Origin: Xenopus tropicalis
Taxonomy: Eukaryota; Chordata; Amphibia; Anura; Pipidae
Direction: 5' to 3'
Length of the DNA: 64,000 nt
NCBI RefSeq assembly: GCF_000004195.4
Contig: NC_030678.2
Span: 63,209,378 to 63,273,377, forward strand
This document shows, piece by piece, positions 1 through 12,635 of this stretch. How positions within the stretch are numbered: the first letter of the stretch is position 1; the number at the start of each line of letters is the position of its first letter. Under the pieces are notes generated by a model. That model did not search any database. It was given only the letters and a program-made list of their open reading frames with translations, and had not been told where the DNA came from. The translations under genes and the position numbers were made by a program.

Positions 1-2147
1 TGGAATATGCTATCCAGTTACACTATTATATATTTTGTCTACGTTTTGGTTTACATTATTCATTCTGTAAGCAACTTTACACATAACTGTTTTTTTGTAT
101 GGATGTTATACATTTGTGAGACAGAATGCTTGTTATAATTTACAGAATAGATTTTGTAATATAATAATATCCTTTTGTGCACAAAATTGATTTTATTCTC
201 ATTCTTCACTAGAAATATATATTTTGTATATTTTTTACCAGTGTTTCTATCCACACTTTAAGTCTGTGTACTGGGGATTGCTTTTTGTATATACAATGTA
301 TTTTTATAGACAAAATGTACTTTGGACAAATGGCACCCCAACTGCTCAAGACTTGCTCAAACATTTATATCAGCTTGTTTGCAAGTAAACACAAATAGGA
401 AACCCTTTCTTTAGGATTGAATTCCGGCTGCAGAAATTCCAGCACAGAAGGAAGAGAGCTCAATGCTATCAAAATACATTGACAGAGGAGAGCTCTAAGC
501 ACATCTGTGCCTAAGCCAGGTGTCTGCCCTGCCTATGCCCTATTCTGACCCTGCTAGGTAATATTTTTTCCAGCATTGTAGCTATAAGTAAAAACTTGTG
601 TTAAAAATAAAAAAGTGTACAACTCTTGCACTAAAACTTGTAAGAGTTGGGTAAAATATTGCCATAAAAATATGTATTCACACTTCTATAAATAGGTGAA
701 AGGAAGCCTCTTCATAGAGAATATACACACCAATTTGGTTATGGAATAAATGGTACAGAGTTTGTAACTGGGCTAATCACCTATCACAACTAAATAGCAG
801 GTTGCATTTACTGTATCCTGTTTAAGAGCAAACATTTTATTTGTTGGTATGAGTTATTGCACCTGGGCAAACACTGTGCCTTTTATTTTATATGGGGGTT
901 GACATCTATCTTTGTAGAAATAACTTTATAATTAAGTGAACTTTTTATGAACATTTTATGCCTTTTTAGACATGCAGTTTTTAATAATAGGCCCCTTTTT
1001 GTGTTTAAAACAGGTAAATGGACAGATGTGGATCCACAATGAGTTAATAAACTTTGTAACCACAATGTAGATAGGATTTAGCACTGACTATGCAGCTGAA
1101 GTATAGTCTGAATAGTCTGAATAGTCAGGCACCTTCCCCTGAAGTGCCCAAGTTGGCAGCTTAGTGTTGGCAGTCTAAAAGTCTGTTGAAAATGTGATGT
1201 CTAATAACAGAAAGTACTTATTTAATTTAAAGTCATCATAAGTATTTTCACACGGCACACTTACAATCACTGTTAAATTCTACTTTCTCACAAATTCAGA
1301 GGCTTATCCCTATAAATGTCATATGAGTAATGCTACTAATGATGTCTGATGTTCTAATTTATGCTATGGGGCACATTTACTAACCCACGAACGGGCCGAA
1401 TGCGTCCGATTGCGTTTTTTTCGTAATGATCGGTATTTTGCGATTTTTTCGGAAAATTGTCGCGACTTTTTCGTTACCAATACGATTTGCGCGAAAAAAC
1501 GCCAAGTTTTTCGTAGTCATTCCGAAAGTTGCGCAAAATCTGGCGATTTTTTCGTAGCGTTAAAACTTGCGCGAAAAGTCGCAATTTTTCGTAGCGTTAA
1601 AACTTGTGCGAAACGTCGCGCCTTCTAAGTTTTAACGCTACGAAAAAGGCGCGACTTTTCACGCAAGTTTTAACGCTATGAAAAAGGCGCGACTTTTCAC
1701 GCAAGTTTTAACGCTACGAACTTTCGGAATGGGTACGAAAAACTCGCATTTTTCCGCGCAAATCGTAATGGTAACGAAAAAGTCGCGACAATTTCCGAAA
1801 AGTCAGAAAGGCGCCGAAAAAATCGCAAAAAATAAGAAAAAGTCGCAAAATGTTCGTTTTCCAATCGGAATTTTTCCAATTCGGATTCGTGGGTTAGTAA
1901 ATGTGCCCCTATGTGTGTGCAAACAAACGTTTAGTGCTAAATACTTGCTCCCTCCCATACCAAATCCTTGCTACCTCAATCCAGTGTGGGGAGAAAGGAT
2001 TGATGAAGCAGGACACATTTCTTTCTCACACATGCACAACTCAAAACCTAGTTTTCTCAGATCTTAGGAAATGGTCCAGAAGAGACTGACTGGCAGGATC
2101 TTATTTCTAATTATATACAATCTTGGTAATATTTATTGATGCCTTAC
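1..2147 (-). other. Copine intron 6 (partial)
   Basis: This is intron on the minus strand, 3' of exon 6. Apart from the palindromic MITE at 1368-1909, I see only AT-rich unique-looking sequence. No seventh exon, RNA gene or other repeat was recognised in 1-1364 or 1913-2141. Confidence 0.7.
1368..1909. mobile_element. Palindromic CpG-rich MITE, copy 1
   Basis: The ends GGGGCACATTTACTAACCCACGAA and its reverse complement at 1886-1909 form the terminal repeats, flanked by TAT on both sides (1365-1367, 1910-1912). The interior is one long imperfect palindrome centred near 1630, made of repeated gcgactttttcg and cgaaaaagtcgc words. The 3-bp target duplication suggests a PIF/Harbinger-type transposase in trans; that is an inference. 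Confidence 0.85.
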
Positions 2148-2224
2148 ATTAATGATTTCTCCAGACGACTTCCTGCGGAACCAACAATCTCTCCTAGTGT
2201 GCAGAAGCACTGTCCTAGGAAATC
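2148..2224 (-). CDS. cpne8: Copine (CPNE8-like) coding exon 6, end of C2A
   Basis: This 77-nt exon has the acceptor TGTGGGCAG and donor GTAAGG (2147-2142) on the minus strand. Twenty-five codons run DFLGQCFCTLGEIVGS then AGSRLEKSL, with two bases AT left over. It completes loop 3 with Asp104 and carries the last strands of C2A. AT must become Ile or Met in the next exon; that suits my memory of CPNE8 (Ile) and not of CPNE5 or CPNE9 (Thr). I see no further exon between 1 and 2141, so exon 7 should lie outside the window. Confidence 0.95.
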
Positions 2225-2385
2225 CTGCCCACAAAATGGTGCAAGGGCAAAGGCATTTACATGGAATGGGCCGTTGATATAGCAAGTAAGAGCAAAAAGA
2301 AAGAGAGAGAAGTTTAAGTCAAAATAAGTTATTGCAAATCTTTTTATGTAAGTATAAGGTTACCAAACATTTAATAATCACTCAC

Positions 2386-2425
2386 GTGCTTTGACAAATC
2401 TGGGCTCTTTGCATCAACATCATAC
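2386..2425 (-). CDS. cpne8: Copine (CPNE8-like) coding exon 5, C2A loop 3
   Basis: This 40-nt exon is bounded on the minus strand by the acceptor CATTTGCAG and the donor GTGAGT (2385-2380). One base completes Leu90; thirteen codons then read YDVDAKSPDLSKH and end in phase 0. It encodes calcium loop 3 of C2A, with the D-x-D pair of YDVD expected to bind calcium and the final Asp supplied by DFLG of exon 6. Splitting loop 3 between exons 5 and 6 means that skipping either exon would destroy the calcium site. Confidence 0.95.
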
Positions 2426-2685
2426 CTGCAAATGGCAATTTAGTAATTAGAATACCTCCAAATTAAGATTAAATTTTGATTCTTTTTAATTTGCAGATAT
2501 CTTATAGTTATATAAAACATAAAAAACAGAGCGCCACTGGAAACAGTTTAACTTTATTAAGTGGAGATGAGACAAATCATACAAGCAAAAGAATATATTG
2601 TCTTCACTTGCCTTTATTACTATGTTAAAGTACAACAGAATATTTTGTGTAAAAACTACTAAAAGCCCATAAATCAAATGTTATC

Positions 2686-2790
2686 CTTTAAAGGGGCGGT
2701 TCACCTTTAAGTTAACTTTTAGTAAGTTATAGAACAGCAAATTCTAAGCAACTTTTCAACTGGTCTTCATTAATTATTTATTATAGGATT
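2686..2790. mobile_element. T2/Kolobok-type MITE fragment
   Basis: The sequence tttaaaggggcggttcacctttaagttaacttttagtaagttatagaa is the left end of the common Xenopus T2-type MITE. No matching right end was found in intron 4. Confidence 0.6.
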
Positions 2791-2939
2791 TATTCTAACT
2801 CTTTGCAAAAATTCTATGAGAAGGCCTCAAAAAAATTACCAAAGGCAATTTTCATTAGCAACCTGCAGGATTTCTACAGCAAATGTAATACAAAGTGCCC
2901 CTGCCCTGAGTATCAAATGTTAAAAAAAACAGAACTCAC

Positions 2940-3043
2940 AGATCAAATCTCAGATTCTGCTTCTCCTCGAAGAAATAATCCAAAACAAATTTTCGAACAA
3001 AATCTGGGTTCAAGGAGTTATCAATCACTTCTGTGCGTCCAAA
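2940..3043 (-). CDS. cpne8: Copine (CPNE8-like) coding exon 4, C2A core
   Basis: This 104-nt exon is the most recognisable part of the gene. On the minus strand it follows the acceptor TTCAAACAG and starts in phase 0 with [19 protein letters not shown], then continues [15 protein letters not shown] and two bases CT before the donor GTGAGT (2939-2934). This is the invariant centre of copine C2A, from the TEV...NPDF strand to the strand just before calcium loop 3. CT must become Leu, as in CPNE8 and CPNE5; CPNE9 has Val there as I recall. An apparent in-frame extension upstream of the exon is intron sequence. Confidence 0.96.
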
Positions 3044-3207
3044 CTGTTTGAATTTGAAAATCAAGTAATTACTTTGCAAAATCACAAGACAGCTGTATCC
3101 CCATGCACTGTAAAATAAACAGCTATTGCATAAAACAAGATGAAGAAATGGAAAAATTAACACAATCTCACTTTTGACAACAATCGACTTTCATTGTGTG
3201 GTAGATT

Positions 3208-3350
3208 AATAAAGGGGTAGTTAACCTCAATGTTAACTTTTAGTATGTTATAGAATTTCCTATCCTTTTTATTTTTTTAATTTCTTTGTCTTCTTCAGAT
3301 TGTCTGAGAATATTTTGACATCATAGTAAAAGTTAATTTTTAAGTGAATT
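3208..3350. mobile_element. T2/Kolobok-type MITE, internally deleted
   Basis: The left-end sequence aaaggggtagttaacctcaatgttaacttttagtatgttatagaat is followed within about 80 bp by the tctgagaatattttgacatcatagtaaaagtt segment that lies near the right end of the full copy at 29383-30173. Confidence 0.6.
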
Positions 3351-3640
3351 TAAAATAGCACAAAGCCAAATCTTTCAGCATAAAAAAGTATGCTGACAAG
3401 TTCTGCATTAAATTCTTCCCTTTTGAAAACTACCAAAAATTGTGTGCTGTTTTTTAATCCTTCCCAATACCATACATATAGCACAAAGCCAAATCTTTCT
3501 CACAGAAGTGTGTGGTGAGAAGGTCTGCAGTAAGTTCCTTTCTTTTCAAAACTACCAATATCTGTGTGCTGTTTTTGAAACTCGCCAAACAACATAAATA
3601 CAGTATATACACTGCCAAGAATAATAATTAAGCAAGCTAG

Positions 3641-3954
3641 TACACGTATGGGACCTGTTATCCAGAATGCTTGGGACCTGGGGTTTTCCGGATAAGGCAT
3701 CTTTCCGTAATTTGGATCTCCATACCTTAAATCTGCTAAATAAACCAAATAGGATTGTTTTGCCTCAAATTAGGATTAATTATATCTTAGCTGGGATCAA
3801 GTACAAGGTATTGTTTTATAATAACAGAGAAAAGGGAGTTTTTTAAAAAAAAATGTGATTGACTTCCTTGAAATGGAGTGTATGAGAGATGGCCTTTCCG
3901 TAATTTGGAACTTTCTGCATAACAGGTTTCCTGATAACGGGTCCCATATCTGTA
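3641..3954. mobile_element. TACA(G)GTATGGGACC MITE, copy 1
   Basis: The inverted ends tacacgtatgggacctgttatccag and ctgataacgggtcccatatctgta enclose two further imperfectly inverted blocks (ccgtaatttggatct and agatggcctttccgtaatttggaa). It matches the copy at 58671-58983. A poly(G) run of 13 follows at 3962-3974. Confidence 0.75.
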
Positions 3955-4053
3955 CATAAGTGGGGGGGGGGGGGTCTGTTTTAACCTTGTATTCTTAATT
4001 GTCAAGTCAACAATTCAAACAGATACTGAATATAAAGGACTGTGACAAACAAA

Positions 4054-4314
4054 GGGGCCGATTCATTAAAACACAAGTTCAAATCCCGAATGGGAAAAAT
4101 TCTGATTGGATACGATAATTTCTGAAGATCGCAAATATCACGAAAATGCTTACGAAAAAATCGTATCAGTCACGATAATACCATATTGGCGATCCAAAAG
4201 TCATTAAATTTTCGTACTGAATGATTGTAAACAGCGGCAGAACCAAAAAAGTCATGCAGGCGTATGAAAAAGTCAGGCAAGTGCGAAAAAATTGTGTCTT
4301 AATAAATCTCCCCC
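4054..4314. mobile_element. Palindromic CpG-rich MITE, degenerate copy
   Basis: The ends GGGGCCGATTCATTAAAACAC and AATAAATCTCCCCC resemble the other family members and are flanked by AAA on both sides. The interior contains the shared words tccgaatgggaaaaattctgattgg and cgaaaaaatcgta. Confidence 0.7.
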
Positions 4315-4340
4315 AAAGAGTTCTGTTAGGGATTTAGCCT

Positions 4341-4745
4341 TTAAAGAATAAGTAAAACTTTTTTTTTTCTATGAGTAAAATTACTCTAAACAGCCCCCAG
4401 AATTACTTACCTTTGTCCCAGCATTCTCTCTGACCAGGTTCCTCACACAGAAGGTATTCTTTATCGTTGCTTCCAGAGTGAACCCCCGCCCCCACTTCCT
4501 GTTCAGGTCTCTCATAAAAAAAAAAAACCAGCTAATTCACAGACTGGCTCCTGCTGCCTCCAGGCATGCGCAGAAGGCTCTCCACTCCGACTACCTTGTC
4601 GAATTGAAGAGAGAGCTGAACAGGAAGTGGGGGCGGGGCTTCACAAGGAAGCAACCAAAAAGAATACCTTCTGACTGAGGAAACAGGTCAGAGAGAATGC
4701 TGGACTGCCAATCCCCTGAAACTAAAACATAAAAAGTTAGTAAGG
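4341..4745. repeat. Inverted-arm element with cattctctctgacc arms
   Basis: Arms at about 4420-4515 and 4612-4703 are imperfect reverse complements, including cagcattctctctgacc and its complement, agaaggtattcttt, and gcccccacttcctgttcagg. They enclose a roughly 100-bp loop. It looks like a MITE; the termini are not clear. Confidence 0.6.
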
Positions 4746-4770
4746 AAAGGATAAATATGCTCAGTATTTA

Positions 4771-5483
4771 TTAAAGGAGCAGTAAACAAACAAATCCACT
4801 CTACCCTCCTGCAATAACATTTTTATCCAGGACAAAGTTTATTATCTTTAATGTTTTATACTTAATGCAATAAAGTCTCTCTTTCGGTTGTGTACTGTGT
4901 TTTAGAAAGGGCTGTGTGGTGACATTTCTCATTAGCTGACTTTTTTTTCTTTAAAACTGGAAGTTAGTTGGTTCTAGCTTCACAGACAGCCTTGTTCTCC
5001 CCCCTTGTTTGCATTCCTGCAGCCTTCAAATTAGGGGAAAGAGGGTGTGCGGCTAGTATTATTTTCTCAGTGTCACTTTTATGTCTAAGATCTGCGAGCG
5101 TGAATGCAGCAGCCAGTTCCTTTTGAGGACCAGAGAAGACCCCCAGCAAATCAGCATGCTCACGCTCCACTTTTCAAAGCTTTTAGCCATATAAATCACA
5201 GGGGCGAAAAAGGAAAACAGAGTAGGCTGATAATCCTCTGTAAAGCTAGGGCAAATTACTTTTAGAAAGAAAGTCAGATAGCAGGAGATTGAAGCGGACA
5301 CTTAAGTGCATGTCGCCACATCACCCTTTTTGAAATACAGTACACAACCAGAAGTAGGATTTTATCACATTATTTTTGTATTAAACATTAAAGATAATTA
5401 ACTTCGTCCAGGATAGAAGTGTTATTGAAGGAGGATAGAGTGGATTTTTTCCTTGTAAATTTTTAGTGTTGATGTTCCTTTAA
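4771..5483. mobile_element. TTAA MITE with about 155-bp terminal inverted repeats
   Basis: TTAA at 4771-4774 and 5480-5483 borders arms that start aaaggagcagtaaacaaacaaatccactctacc and its complement. The arms extend to the ggttgtgtactgt block (about 4878-4925 and 5312-5355). Confidence 0.8.
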
Positions 5484-6779
5484 GAGTTAGTCAAAAACAT
5501 GATCTGCTCTGGGAAGCCTACAGATTGCAACATGCTTACCTAGAATCAACTACTAACTCCAAGCTAAAGTCCTTTAGGTGTTAGCTAAGATGAATGATAG
5601 TAGGCTAAAAGTTGTTTTTATCCCAGTGGACTTTTTACCCATAGAGATATAGCAGGTTCCTTGAGGATAGATATTTTAAGCTAGAATGGCCACATTCAAT
5701 TGGCTGAGAAAAGATAATCTCCCAATTCCAAACTGTCCCATAGAGACAGATGCTATTCAATGAATTTATCTCAGTGTTTATCACATGAAAACTCTATTGA
5801 AGTCTATAGAAAAAACTGGAACAGAATTAGAAGTTTTTTATTTTTGAATATTGCCCATAAAAGTTCAAATGATAAATCATAAAATAACAGTTTCTCGTAG
5901 TATTGAAATTGGTCCAAAATATCATATACAATTTCTTATCCAAAATTATTTGACTACAGTACATAGTACCCCTATCATCACAGCCCCTAAAGCACCTGTA
6001 GTCAGCCTGGGAGTCAAAGCCGGCTATAAACCTGGGAGCAAATACCAGTTCAGCAGTGCCCTGTAATTTAATTCCATCAGTGAAACATTATCTGAAGTTA
6101 ATTTGTATGAATCCACATGAATTCCCACTCCTTGTCCCCATGCCACTCAACCACAGACATATATCAATTATCATAGCAACTTTTTGGGGAAGAATTTACA
6201 GTATGCAAACCTTGAGAAAACTGATATATCATTTCTAAAAAAAAAGACTTGCAAGACACCATAGAAAATGAATAACATGTTTTGCAAAAGATGGGCTGCC
6301 GGAAATGAGAATGAAATGGGCCTATGGAACAGGCCAGAGTGTAAGTGCAGCTGTTTTAAACTGGTCCTCCACAAGAATATTACATTGTATAGCACTTTTT
6401 ATATTAAAACCACTTTTATTATCAGTTGGGGCACATATTGCTGGTTGCATAACATGTATGACCCCAATCCATTCTTAAATTAATAAGAAAGATAGTTTAT
6501 ATCAACAAGTGTTGATAATAAACAAGTGCTGTTTAACATTCAAAACATCCTTTAACTTTGATAATATGCGCAATATTATTGTTGGTAGTTCAACATTTTG
6601 GTGTAGTTAAACTACTATAACAGTTATATGCCCCTTTAAGGAAAGTAGGTTTTTTATGATTTAGTTGGCGGTTGGATAAGGTTCTGCATCTTTCCATTAT
6701 TTGATATAGAGGGGTTATCCTTGCCCTATGCCACGACAGATGTGGATGGTATCTGAGGTAAAACTGAAAATGTACACTA

Positions 6780-7336
6780 GGGGGCTGATTTACTAACCCA
6801 CGAATCCGAATGGGAAAAATTCTGATTGGAAAACGAACATTTTGCGACTTTTTCGTATTTTTTGTGATTTTTTTCGTCGTCGTTACGACTTTTTTCTAAA
6901 TTCTCGCGACTTTTTCGTAGCCCTTATGACTTGCGCGAATTGTCGCGACTTTTTCGTAGCCATTACGATTTGCTCGTATCTTGTCGCGACTTTTTCGTAT
7001 TGAGCGCTCGTAAACGGCGGGCAAAACTTTCAGACTTAGCATGATTTTGGAAGCCTCCCATAGGACTCAATGGCACTCTGCAGCTCCAACCTGGCCCAAG
7101 GAAAGTCACGATACCGAAGCTTGAATGAATCCGAAACTTTCGCACTCGACGCGATGGCTACGAAAAAGTCGCAACAATTCGCGCAAGTCGTAACGCTACG
7201 AAAAAGTCGCAAAACTTTGCGAAAAAGTCGTAACGGCTACGAAAAAGTTTCCGAAAAAATCGCAAAATACCGATCATTACGAAAAAAAACGCATTTGGAC
7301 GCTTTTCGGACGTTCGTGGATTAGTAAATGTGCCCC
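6780..7336. mobile_element. Palindromic CpG-rich MITE, copy 2
   Basis: It starts GGGGGCTGATTTACTAACCCACGAATCCG and ends TTCGTGGATTAGTAAATGTGCCCC. The interior carries dense gcgactttttcgta words on the left half and their complements on the right. No exact 3-bp target duplication is visible (CTA and TTG), perhaps through mutation. Confidence 0.8.
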
Positions 7337-7617
7337 TTGGACTGAGCGTTTGGAATAAAAATACAATCAATAAAGGAAGCTGTTTTTAAATCTTATTTGT
7401 TTAACATGAAGTATAAATAATCCCAGCAAAGAGAGACAAATGCTTTGCAGATAAACTATTCTCAAAATTATTGCCATCATGCTAGCTTTAGCTTTTCCCT
7501 CAATACAAAAGAAATGTGTTAATTATTGTAGCCAATATCTCATACAAAGATATTTGTTTTTAAAACTGAGATGGGTCAGTAGTTTTTACAGCCATATAAA
7601 TCAAAGTCAATTTTTCT

Positions 7618-8035
7618 TTAAGAATTTGAAATGCAAGTAAGTAACAAAAAATAAAAGTGGTTTAAAGTAATTAAAGTATCATGCACTGTTTCCCTGCACT
7701 GGTACTGCTAGTGTGTTTGCTTCAGAAAGACTACTATAGTTTATATAAATAGGATTCTGCGTAGCCATAGAGGCAGCCATTTGAGGCACAGGTTGCGTAG
7801 CAGATAACAGATGCTGTCTGTACAATACCATTGCATTTTATTACAGAACTTATCTGTCATCTACTAAATAACCTGTGCCGTTTCTCTTTTTTTAGCTTAA
7901 ATGGCTTGTCCCCGTGGCTACACAGCAGCTTAGTGTTGCTGAAGCAAACAGATCAATTTTATCTGTGCAAGGCATGAGTACATTATATTTAATTACTTTA
8001 AAATGCCTTTATTTTTGGTGCTATTGTTCCTTTAA
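7618..8035. mobile_element. TTAA MITE with subterminal inverted blocks
   Basis: TTAA at both ends. The left block aaaaaataaaagtggtttaaagtaattaaa matches the complement of the right block near 7985-8020, and catagaggcagccatttgag mirrors aaatggcttgtccccgtggc. Confidence 0.65.
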
Positions 8036-8574
8036 GGTTTTTAAAGCATTCTTATTATGTGAGGGGTTACCACTTGAATAAATATTGTTTTTCAAGTGTT
8101 GATATGACCATGAGCTTTGTTTGTTTGTTTGTTTAATGGTTTCTTCATCCTCTTATTCAGAATGATCTCTATGTATTCAGCCTTTTTTTTCAATCATTGT
8201 AACCACTTTAAGTCTATGAAAATTGTGAACTGAACTGAAAATGAAAGTAACTTTTACATTTCTGAAATTAGCTTGCAATCACCATTGGTATTTTCCCTGG
8301 ATTTGAGGGCATAATACCTTTCCATGTCCTGATGTTGATGGATGAGGCATGGGAAGGTGCAGTGGATATTTTCCCAGGTTTGTTAAGGTTGTAAAAAAAA
8401 GTTCATGTTTAAATCATCTGAATTATTTAGCCTGCATAAGTAGATTTTTCTTTGCAGTTGATGGGACAGTTCAGTAGGTGTGTAATTTGCATAAGGGTAT
8501 GGGTTGTAGTATAAATAAGTGACCCTGTAATTAATGGTTTTGGGGCCTACAATAAGGATGGATAGTAAGACTAA

Positions 8575-9045
8575 GGGGCTGATTTACTAACCCACGAATC
8601 CGACCCGAATTGGAAAAGTTCCGACTTGAAAACAATCATTTTGCGACTTTTTCGTATGTTTTGCGATTTTTTCGTCGTCTTTATGAATTTTTCGTTACCA
8701 ATACGATTTTTGCGTAAAAACGCGAGTTTTTCGTAACCTTTACGAAAGTTGCGTAAAATCTTGCGATTTTTCCGTAGCGTTAAAACTTACGCGAAAAGTT
8801 TCGCCTTTTTCGTAGCGTTAAAACTTAAAAGGTGCGAAGTTTCGCGTAAGTTTTAACGCTACAAAAAATCGCAAGATTTTACGCAACTTTCGTAATGGCT
8901 ACGAAAAACTTGCGTTTTTACGCAAAAATCGTATTGGTAACGAAAAATTCGTAAAGACGCCGAAAAAATCGCAAAAAATACGAAAAAATCGCAAAATACC
9001 AATCTTTACGAAAAAAGCGCAATCGTGGGTTAGTAAATGTGCCCC
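8575..9045. mobile_element. Palindromic CpG-rich MITE, copy 3
   Basis: This is a nearly perfect long inverted repeat centred near 8825, with the same termini as the other copies and a TAA target duplication on both sides (8572-8574, 9046-9048). It is among the best preserved copies in the window. Confidence 0.88.
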
Positions 9046-10249
9046 TAAATGAATGTTAAGTGGTCAAGCAATGATACATCTCCAATGCTTTTGCCTGTGA
9101 TTGTCAAAGATATGGTTTTAGAAAATCTGTATTGGGAAATTGCCCAGCCACCCTATATTCAGGGCCACCAAGAATGCCTGGCACAAAAAAACATATAATC
9201 AATTCTAGTTTGAGGAATATGTGGTACTGAGTAACTAGAGTACTGTTAAACATCTGCATTGAACTCACACCAGGCCCTCAGTAAATATTTGTGTTTAAAC
9301 TGTGTTAGCTGTCTGAACATTTGCATCTCCACATACTATCAGTTATGTTTATAATGAGCATTTACATAGGTTAAAAACCATAATAACAATTCAGTCTGCC
9401 AGGTATTAGGCACAACATATGTAGAGGCAGTTATTGGAGTGCCCCCAATATGTATGTTTGCCATTAGAAAAAAAAACATTGGGGGTACATGAGAAGGTTA
9501 TCTACTTGAACTGACAATACCATATGGAAACTCACACCTAATCATTTGGCTTTTTAGGCATAGAGAGTAAAACTGGATTTAGGGAAACTATATTTAGGGA
9601 AAAAGAAGTGGGAAAACTGGATCTCTAGGAGGCATATGATTGGCACCTAAACAAGAAGAGTAGCTATATGCCTTGGCTTTTTTCACTGGGGAAATAAAAC
9701 CCTGGACATTATTGTTAATTAATTTGAGAACCATAAGTAATAATAATTAATAGCCGGATCTCCCCCCTGCAGACTTACCAAGGTCAAGTTCAACTACTGC
9801 AATTAAAGCAAATGTTCCATACACTGGGTATAAGGGGGACCTCCAGACCAGACCTATGATCTCTCCAGAGGGAAGCTGAGAAGCTCACCAAAGTACTGAC
9901 AGGACACTCTAGAATTTTATCAAAAACAGACAAAACATTAAAGTAACTATAACTAAAGTTATCATAGATCTGTTAAAGGAGGACTCCCAAGAGGGTACAA
10001 CTTAATTTGGTGGAATAACATGACCCACACCCATCAGAAAACCTCCACTTTTTTCACTAGATATTCTGTGGTATAAGAAAATCTTGCTTAACTCATAGAA
10101 AGTAAACTGGACAAAGGGGGAGGGGGTTAGGGAAGAAAGGACAGGGGGAGGAGGAAAAAAGGTTTGGTATCCTGACAAAATAACATATTTTTTAAAGATA
10201 TGCACCAATAAAATTATGGAACATTATACTGAATTAAAAAGATAATTCA

Positions 10250-10545
10250 CATTATTGTGATTTGAAATGTTTTACTGCCCCCTCTAAAAGCTTTCCTACC
10301 ACTGATATCAAACTAACAGGCCTATAGTTTTTTAAGCTGAGAGTGATATCCCTTTTTAAATAAAGACAGTAAATTAACAGTCAACCAGCCATTAACTGCT
10401 ACATTATTAGAATTGGGTCTGTTAAATAAAAACTCAACTGGTGCCTCAGAAAATAGATGGGGAAAAAAACAAAATGTCTGCCTGTTCCCTGCTCTCATCA
10501 GCCAATTTACTCTGATACACCTTCTCTTGCTCAATATTTACACTT
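10250..10545 (-). pseudogene. CR1-like LINE remnant
   Basis: Minus-strand frames read REQADILFF, EAPVEFLFNRPNSNN, LLSLFKKGYHSQLKKL, then a frameshifted LISVVGKLLEG-like block. The FKKG...SQLKNYRP region is typical of CR1 reverse transcriptases. Several stops. Confidence 0.7.
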
Positions 10546-12509
10546 ACATTTAAAAAAACATTTATGATTTATTTTAGTCCTGCATATGCTCTATTGGTCT
10601 CTTTGAATCTAATTTTGAAATCTAGAATATCTTGTTGTTGTAAAATAAGTTAAAAATTACCTAAAAGCTGAGTATCTATAAAGCCTTGAAGACTGAGTGG
10701 CAGACTTGCAAAAAGCCTTTTTTCAGAAGTCAGCCTGTAATTCAACCAGCAACTCTTTTAATGGGCAGGTATTGGTTTTTGGAGTGTATGCTCTCTGGTT
10801 TGCCAAAAAGTGTATCAAGAGATCATGTGATAAAGAGAAGGCATTTTTGTAGGTAACTGTTGTGTAGTGTTCTAGTTATCTTTAGCTTTATACCATAACA
10901 TTTGAAAGACCCTTCATCTCCAAAGAAAATTATCTGTACTTGAGTGATTATGTTACAGCAGGTAGGAGCATAGACCAGTAACCATGTGTGTACTATGTTG
11001 TCTTTCAAGTATGTGATGGTGACTGTTGTCAATGCTATTTCTGCAATGAAGAAAGATGAGAACCTTGACTCAGCAGGCACTTTACTAGGAGTAGCAATAG
11101 ACAGCAATGACTTGCAATGACCTGCAATATGAGACAGAATGTGCTGCCATTTATCTGGTTATTTCTGCTGGTTATTTGTTTTACAATAAAAAAAATTATG
11201 CAATGAAATCAATTTTTAATTGCATTCCATCATTTTCAATACTGAATTATGGCTACTGACTATGTGGTTACTGCACAGGGGCAAAACTGTTTTGTATTTT
11301 AGTGACGTTTGTTGTATTTTTTGCCTTTTTAGGAACCCAGTTTGGTTTATGGGTAAGAAGTTAAAACACTTTTGCCTTCTGTTGTAAGGTCTTGTTTAAC
11401 CTGACCTGTTCTGGAGTTAACACAATTAGCAGTGATGTAAAACTGGTTGCTTTTGATTGATAAAAAAAATTCCCTCACTTCTAATATATGGCAATGGAAA
11501 ATGTTTTAATAAACCACTGAAGCACCCACTTCAGATTCCCTAGTATGAGTATTGGATTCCCTAGTATGAGTATGAATGAGTATCATTTATCCTAAACTGT
11601 GAGTTGGAGCAGATGTATTCATATGCAACATGATGTGGCTTTAGCACGCTGCCATCAGCTTCTGAACACTGACATAAGCAGGCTTGCTGTCAATTGTGCT
11701 GTAAAGCCCCTGACTTGTATAGCATCAGAGAAGCTGAAACAAACCTGTAAGGATCCTTTCTAGGAAAAATAATTCTTGGAAGCAGTCTAATATGTCTGCA
11801 ATTATTTACAAATTCACCTCCGGATCTATTCTTTCAGTGGATGAGAATAGGATTTCATAATTACTTAGCTGGCACTTAATCAATTTTATAGGCATGGAGT
11901 CAGCTGCAGCTGAGTAATCTGAATATTTAATGCACTGAGCATTTTACTGCAATAAGCATTTTCTAAGCATTTAGTGCAATAATACATTTTAAAACAAGTT
12001 CATAGGGAAAATGCTGGGGCCTTATTAACTACAGTCAAGTACTCTCAAGTACGCACAAGTACTCTTTTTATACCATTCAATGATTTTTCATAAAAAATCA
12101 AGAACATTCTTCTAATTTAACCTATACAACACCCCATTCATGTTCTGCTAAACAATGACTGATGTTTATGTTAGCTTTTATGAATAACCTACTGGTTATG
12201 TTTGGCATGTAAAGAGAATGTTACATTGGACTTTTTACAGTATTGTGAATTGCTAAAACACAAATGGGTGCTTTCCGAAGTAGCCTGAAGATTCTTTACA
12301 AAGAAACTTTGGGCTACTTTGTAAAACATATGTTTTCCCACCAGTGATTTACTAAAACAGTGTAATTCCATTTGCTATTGTTTTGATGGGAAAAGTACTT
12401 GTGGTTAATTTATCTGTTGCATCGAATACATTAAATTGTCCTGAATTTAAGGCATATATATATTCACAAAATGAATTATTCTAAATCTATGCCTGACAAA
12501 AAATTTTGC

Positions 12510-12635
12510 TCATCTCTACAGTGAGGTAGTAAATGCCTTTTGGGTGATGTTATGGTGGCAGATTCTAATAATACATTTAAGAGTGGCTTGGATGATTTCT
12601 TGAATAAGCAATATATCCAAAGCTAAAGTGATCTT
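12510..12635 (+). pseudogene. CR1-like LINE 3' end
   Basis: A plus-strand frame reads DSNNTFKSGLDDFLNKQYIQ, resembling the C-terminus of CR1 ORF2, then a stop. A TTAA MITE is inserted directly after it. Confidence 0.6.

Noticed and set aside
1410..1879. Open frames rich in Arg, Phe and Lys on both strands
   Set aside because: They are produced by the repeated gactttttcg words of a palindromic MITE; the same occurs in the other copies.
2936..3163. A 75-codon minus-strand open frame as an independent gene
   Set aside because: Only residues from FGR onward are real copine exon 4; the first part is intron read-through before an AG acceptor.
10823..11107. Minus-strand 94-codon open frame as a gene
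   Set aside because: No recognisable domain, no splice context joining it to the copine exons, and AT-rich intron sequence gives such frames by chance.
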